Source: Chrysochromulina parva (lineage: Eukaryota > Haptophyta > Prymnesiales > Chrysochromulinaceae). Taken from it: a DNA stretch of 27,123 nt. Below the pieces are notes generated by a model. The model ran no database searches. It saw nothing but the letters and a program-made list of their open reading frames with translations, and was not told the origin of the DNA. The stretch is from the NCBI GenBank assembly GCA_002887195.1, contig PJAB01000424.1:1-27123 (forward strand), written 5' to 3'. A program made the position numbers and the translations under genes. Shown piece by piece: positions 25,864-27,123 of this stretch. Positions within the stretch are counted from its first letter, which is position 1; the number at the start of each line of letters is the position of its first letter.

Positions 25864-26635
25864 TGCTGCTGCTTGCACCCATGGTGCCGAAGCAGCATGG
25901 TACCCGGGGAGCATCAATGCCTCCTTGTGCCCTCGACGTGGATGGCCACGGTCGCTCGTCGGCGTCGCCGTCGTCATCATCGCGCAGCCGCTTGACGCGC
26001 GCAGCTGCAAAGGCGCGCTGCGCCTCTAGCTCATCTTGACGCCCGAGCTCACTCTCGGCTGCGAGCGCTTTCTCCTCGAGCGCCTTCTGCCGGCGATCGA
26101 GGACTTCGTCTATGCCCAGGGCCGCTGAGCGCGCGTTCTGCGTGCGGATCTCATCGAGCGCGTCGAGGATGTCCATCGCGCGCTTCGATTCCTCCGTCTT
26201 GTTCTCGAGCTTCTTCATCGCATCATACTGCTCCTGGTCAGCGCGCTCCGTGGCGATTTCCGCCTTCTGCTTCGCCTCCTCCTTGTACAGCTCGTAGTTG
26301 GCCTTGGCGCCCGCCTCGACGACGTAGTCTGAGTTCTTTGGGTCCGTGCGCACGGTGAACTCGGCCGAGCAAGTGACGCACTTGAAGTAGAAGCGGATGA
26401 TCTGGATGCCGAGGTACACGCCCTCGGGCCCGTCGACGTTTTCCTTGCGCGAGTTAAATTTCTTGCCCTTATACATGTACTCGCCGCACGTGAGGCAGCG
26501 CACGGACATGGGCAGCATCATGCGCACAACGAACCTCTCCTTGAGCTTCTGCTGCCGCTCGCGGTCGGGCCGCGGGATCTTGGTGTGGTCAAAGTCGGGC
26601 GGAAAGTACTTGTTGATGACCTTCCGCTCGCCCAT
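25535..26635 (-). CDS. YJU2: Splicing factor Yju2/CCDC94 (CWC16 family)
   Basis: Step-one spliceosome factor that joins the Prp19-associated complex and promotes branching. ATG 26635 is chosen (context caacATGG) because the family begins MxERKVxNKYxPPDFD, matched by MGERKVINKYFPPDFD; the longer frame upstream is 5'-UTR. 366 residues, single exon. Conserved elements: RCLTCGEYMYKGKKFNSRKE, FYFKCVTCSAEFTVRTDPKNSDYVVEAGA. C47, C50, C86 and C89 form the zinc site. A Lys/Glu-rich helical region (NYELYKEEAKQKAEIATERA) follows, then MKKLENKTEESKRAMDILDALDEI. The C-terminal third is low complexity, with a long poly-Gly run and Pro/Ala segments, unlike the short tails of animal homologues. The identity is very secure. 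Confidence 0.95.
25769..25872 (-). repeat. CCG triplet repeat encoding poly-Gly in Yju2
   Basis: About 100 bp of CCG/CCA triplets on the plus strand, translated as poly-Gly with a few Asp/Val interruptions on the gene strand. Prone to slippage and assembly error. Confidence 0.9.
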
Positions 26636-27123
26636 GTTGATCCGAGCGAGCGAGAGTGCGAGTGCGGGGTGGAGACGAGCCGCGTGAATGGGACCAGACC
26701 GCCTGGAGTACAGTCTGTGAAACGCTAGACGCGGGCTTTCCACCCAAGAAACGTTTACGCGTACTCACACACCGAGTGCGGCTCATGCCCTAACCGTGCC
26801 CGTGTAGCATGGGAGAGCGCATGACGACGCACGCTGACACTCGTACTGTACGCTGCATACGAGCCATACAGCTTGACAACCTTGGTGGGCAGCGCGGGCC
26901 AAAGCTCGTCGACCGCCGCCAGAGAGCGACCATGCCGTCCGGGCCGCTCGGCGCTCGCATGCAGAGAGCGCCGAATTACGACGCAGTGTCCGGAGCACGC
27001 AGTAGGAGACCGTGGTGGGCGGAACGCCCCAGCGTTGCATCTCGCGCGGCATCTGGCGCACGGGCTTCCACAGCGGCGGCCGGTTGCGCGCGTATGCACT
27101 CAGCGCATCACGATTGAACACGA
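26636..27123. other. Right-end region upstream of Yju2
   Basis: About 490 bp holding the Yju2 5' region (to perhaps 26760) and, beyond it, a minus-strand frame that may be the 3' end of another gene. Nothing else is supported. Confidence 0.4.
26783..27121 (-). CDS. Possible 3' fragment of a PPR-repeat protein gene, cut by the window edge
   Basis: An open minus-strand frame enters from the right edge and ends at TGA near 26783. Two stretches resemble pentatricopeptide repeats: ALSAYARNRPP then PREMQRWGVPPTTVSYCVL, and NSALSACERRA. These recall the typical eMxxxGVxPTxVSYxxL and NAAISACEKG patterns of algal PPR proteins, RNA-binding factors of organelles. After about residue 70 the frame loses this look, so the gene may be degenerate or wrongly extended past a splice site. 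The call is weak. Confidence 0.33.
   Translation of the reverse strand: MFNRDALSAYARNRPPLWKPVRQMPREMQRWGVPPTTVSYCVLRTLRRNSALSACERRAARTAWSLSGGGRRALARAAHQGCQAVWLVCSVQYECQRASSCALPCYTGTVRA

Overview
The window is nuclear DNA of a GC-rich, gene-dense eukaryotic microalga or related protist. The evidence is a cytosolic-type glutaminyl-tRNA synthetase, a Yju2/CCDC94 splicing factor, an EF-hand PPP phosphatase, a kinase with ARM repeats, spliceosomal introns, and coding runs of poly-Gly and poly-Ala. The introns carry decamer tandem repeats. From memory only, this recalls haptophytes such as Emiliania huxleyi, so I favour a haptophyte. A pelagophyte or dinoflagellate-related alga is not excluded, and nothing looks bacterial or viral.

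Layout, left to right: glutaminyl-tRNA synthetase (+, 153-2568, one intron); PPEF/RdgC-like phosphatase (+, 2840-4732); right-handed beta-helix protein (+, 5039-6181); membrane-embedded matrixin-like metalloprotease (-, 6708-8723, one intron); membrane-anchored Arf/SR-beta-like GTPase with a long charged helix (-, 9079-11399, one intron); protein kinase with C-terminal ARM repeats (+, 11687-16193, four introns); unknown protein with PFRID repeats (+, 17215-18525); Tudor-like plus TPR protein (-, 19025-20767); HRDC-PIF1 helicase with one in-frame TAG (-, 20998-23862); RsuA-type pseudouridine synthase (+, 24086-25210); Yju2 splicing factor (-, 25535-26635); and a doubtful PPR-like fragment at the right edge. 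The GTPase/kinase and PIF1/pseudouridine synthase pairs are divergent over short spacers of 287 and 223 bp. There is no operon logic; the genes are independent housekeeping, signalling and membrane functions.

The most unusual signals are four. (1) All seven introns, in four genes on both strands, carry variants of one decamer, roughly [C/G/A]TCTGA[T/G][T/G][G/A]C, always on the sense strand. Its CTGA[T/C/G] core resembles a branch-point consensus. (2) Several introns are flanked by short direct repeats across the splice sites, and two kinase introns have duplicated adjacent exon sequence, one holding a copy of the spliced exon-exon junction. (3) The metalloprotease catalytic domain is split by a TM, EF-hand, TM hairpin. 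(4) The PIF1 helicase is intact except for a single amber codon.

Limits: gene calls rest on motif recognition. Splice sites were chosen by frame and GT/AG rules without transcripts. No database search was possible.
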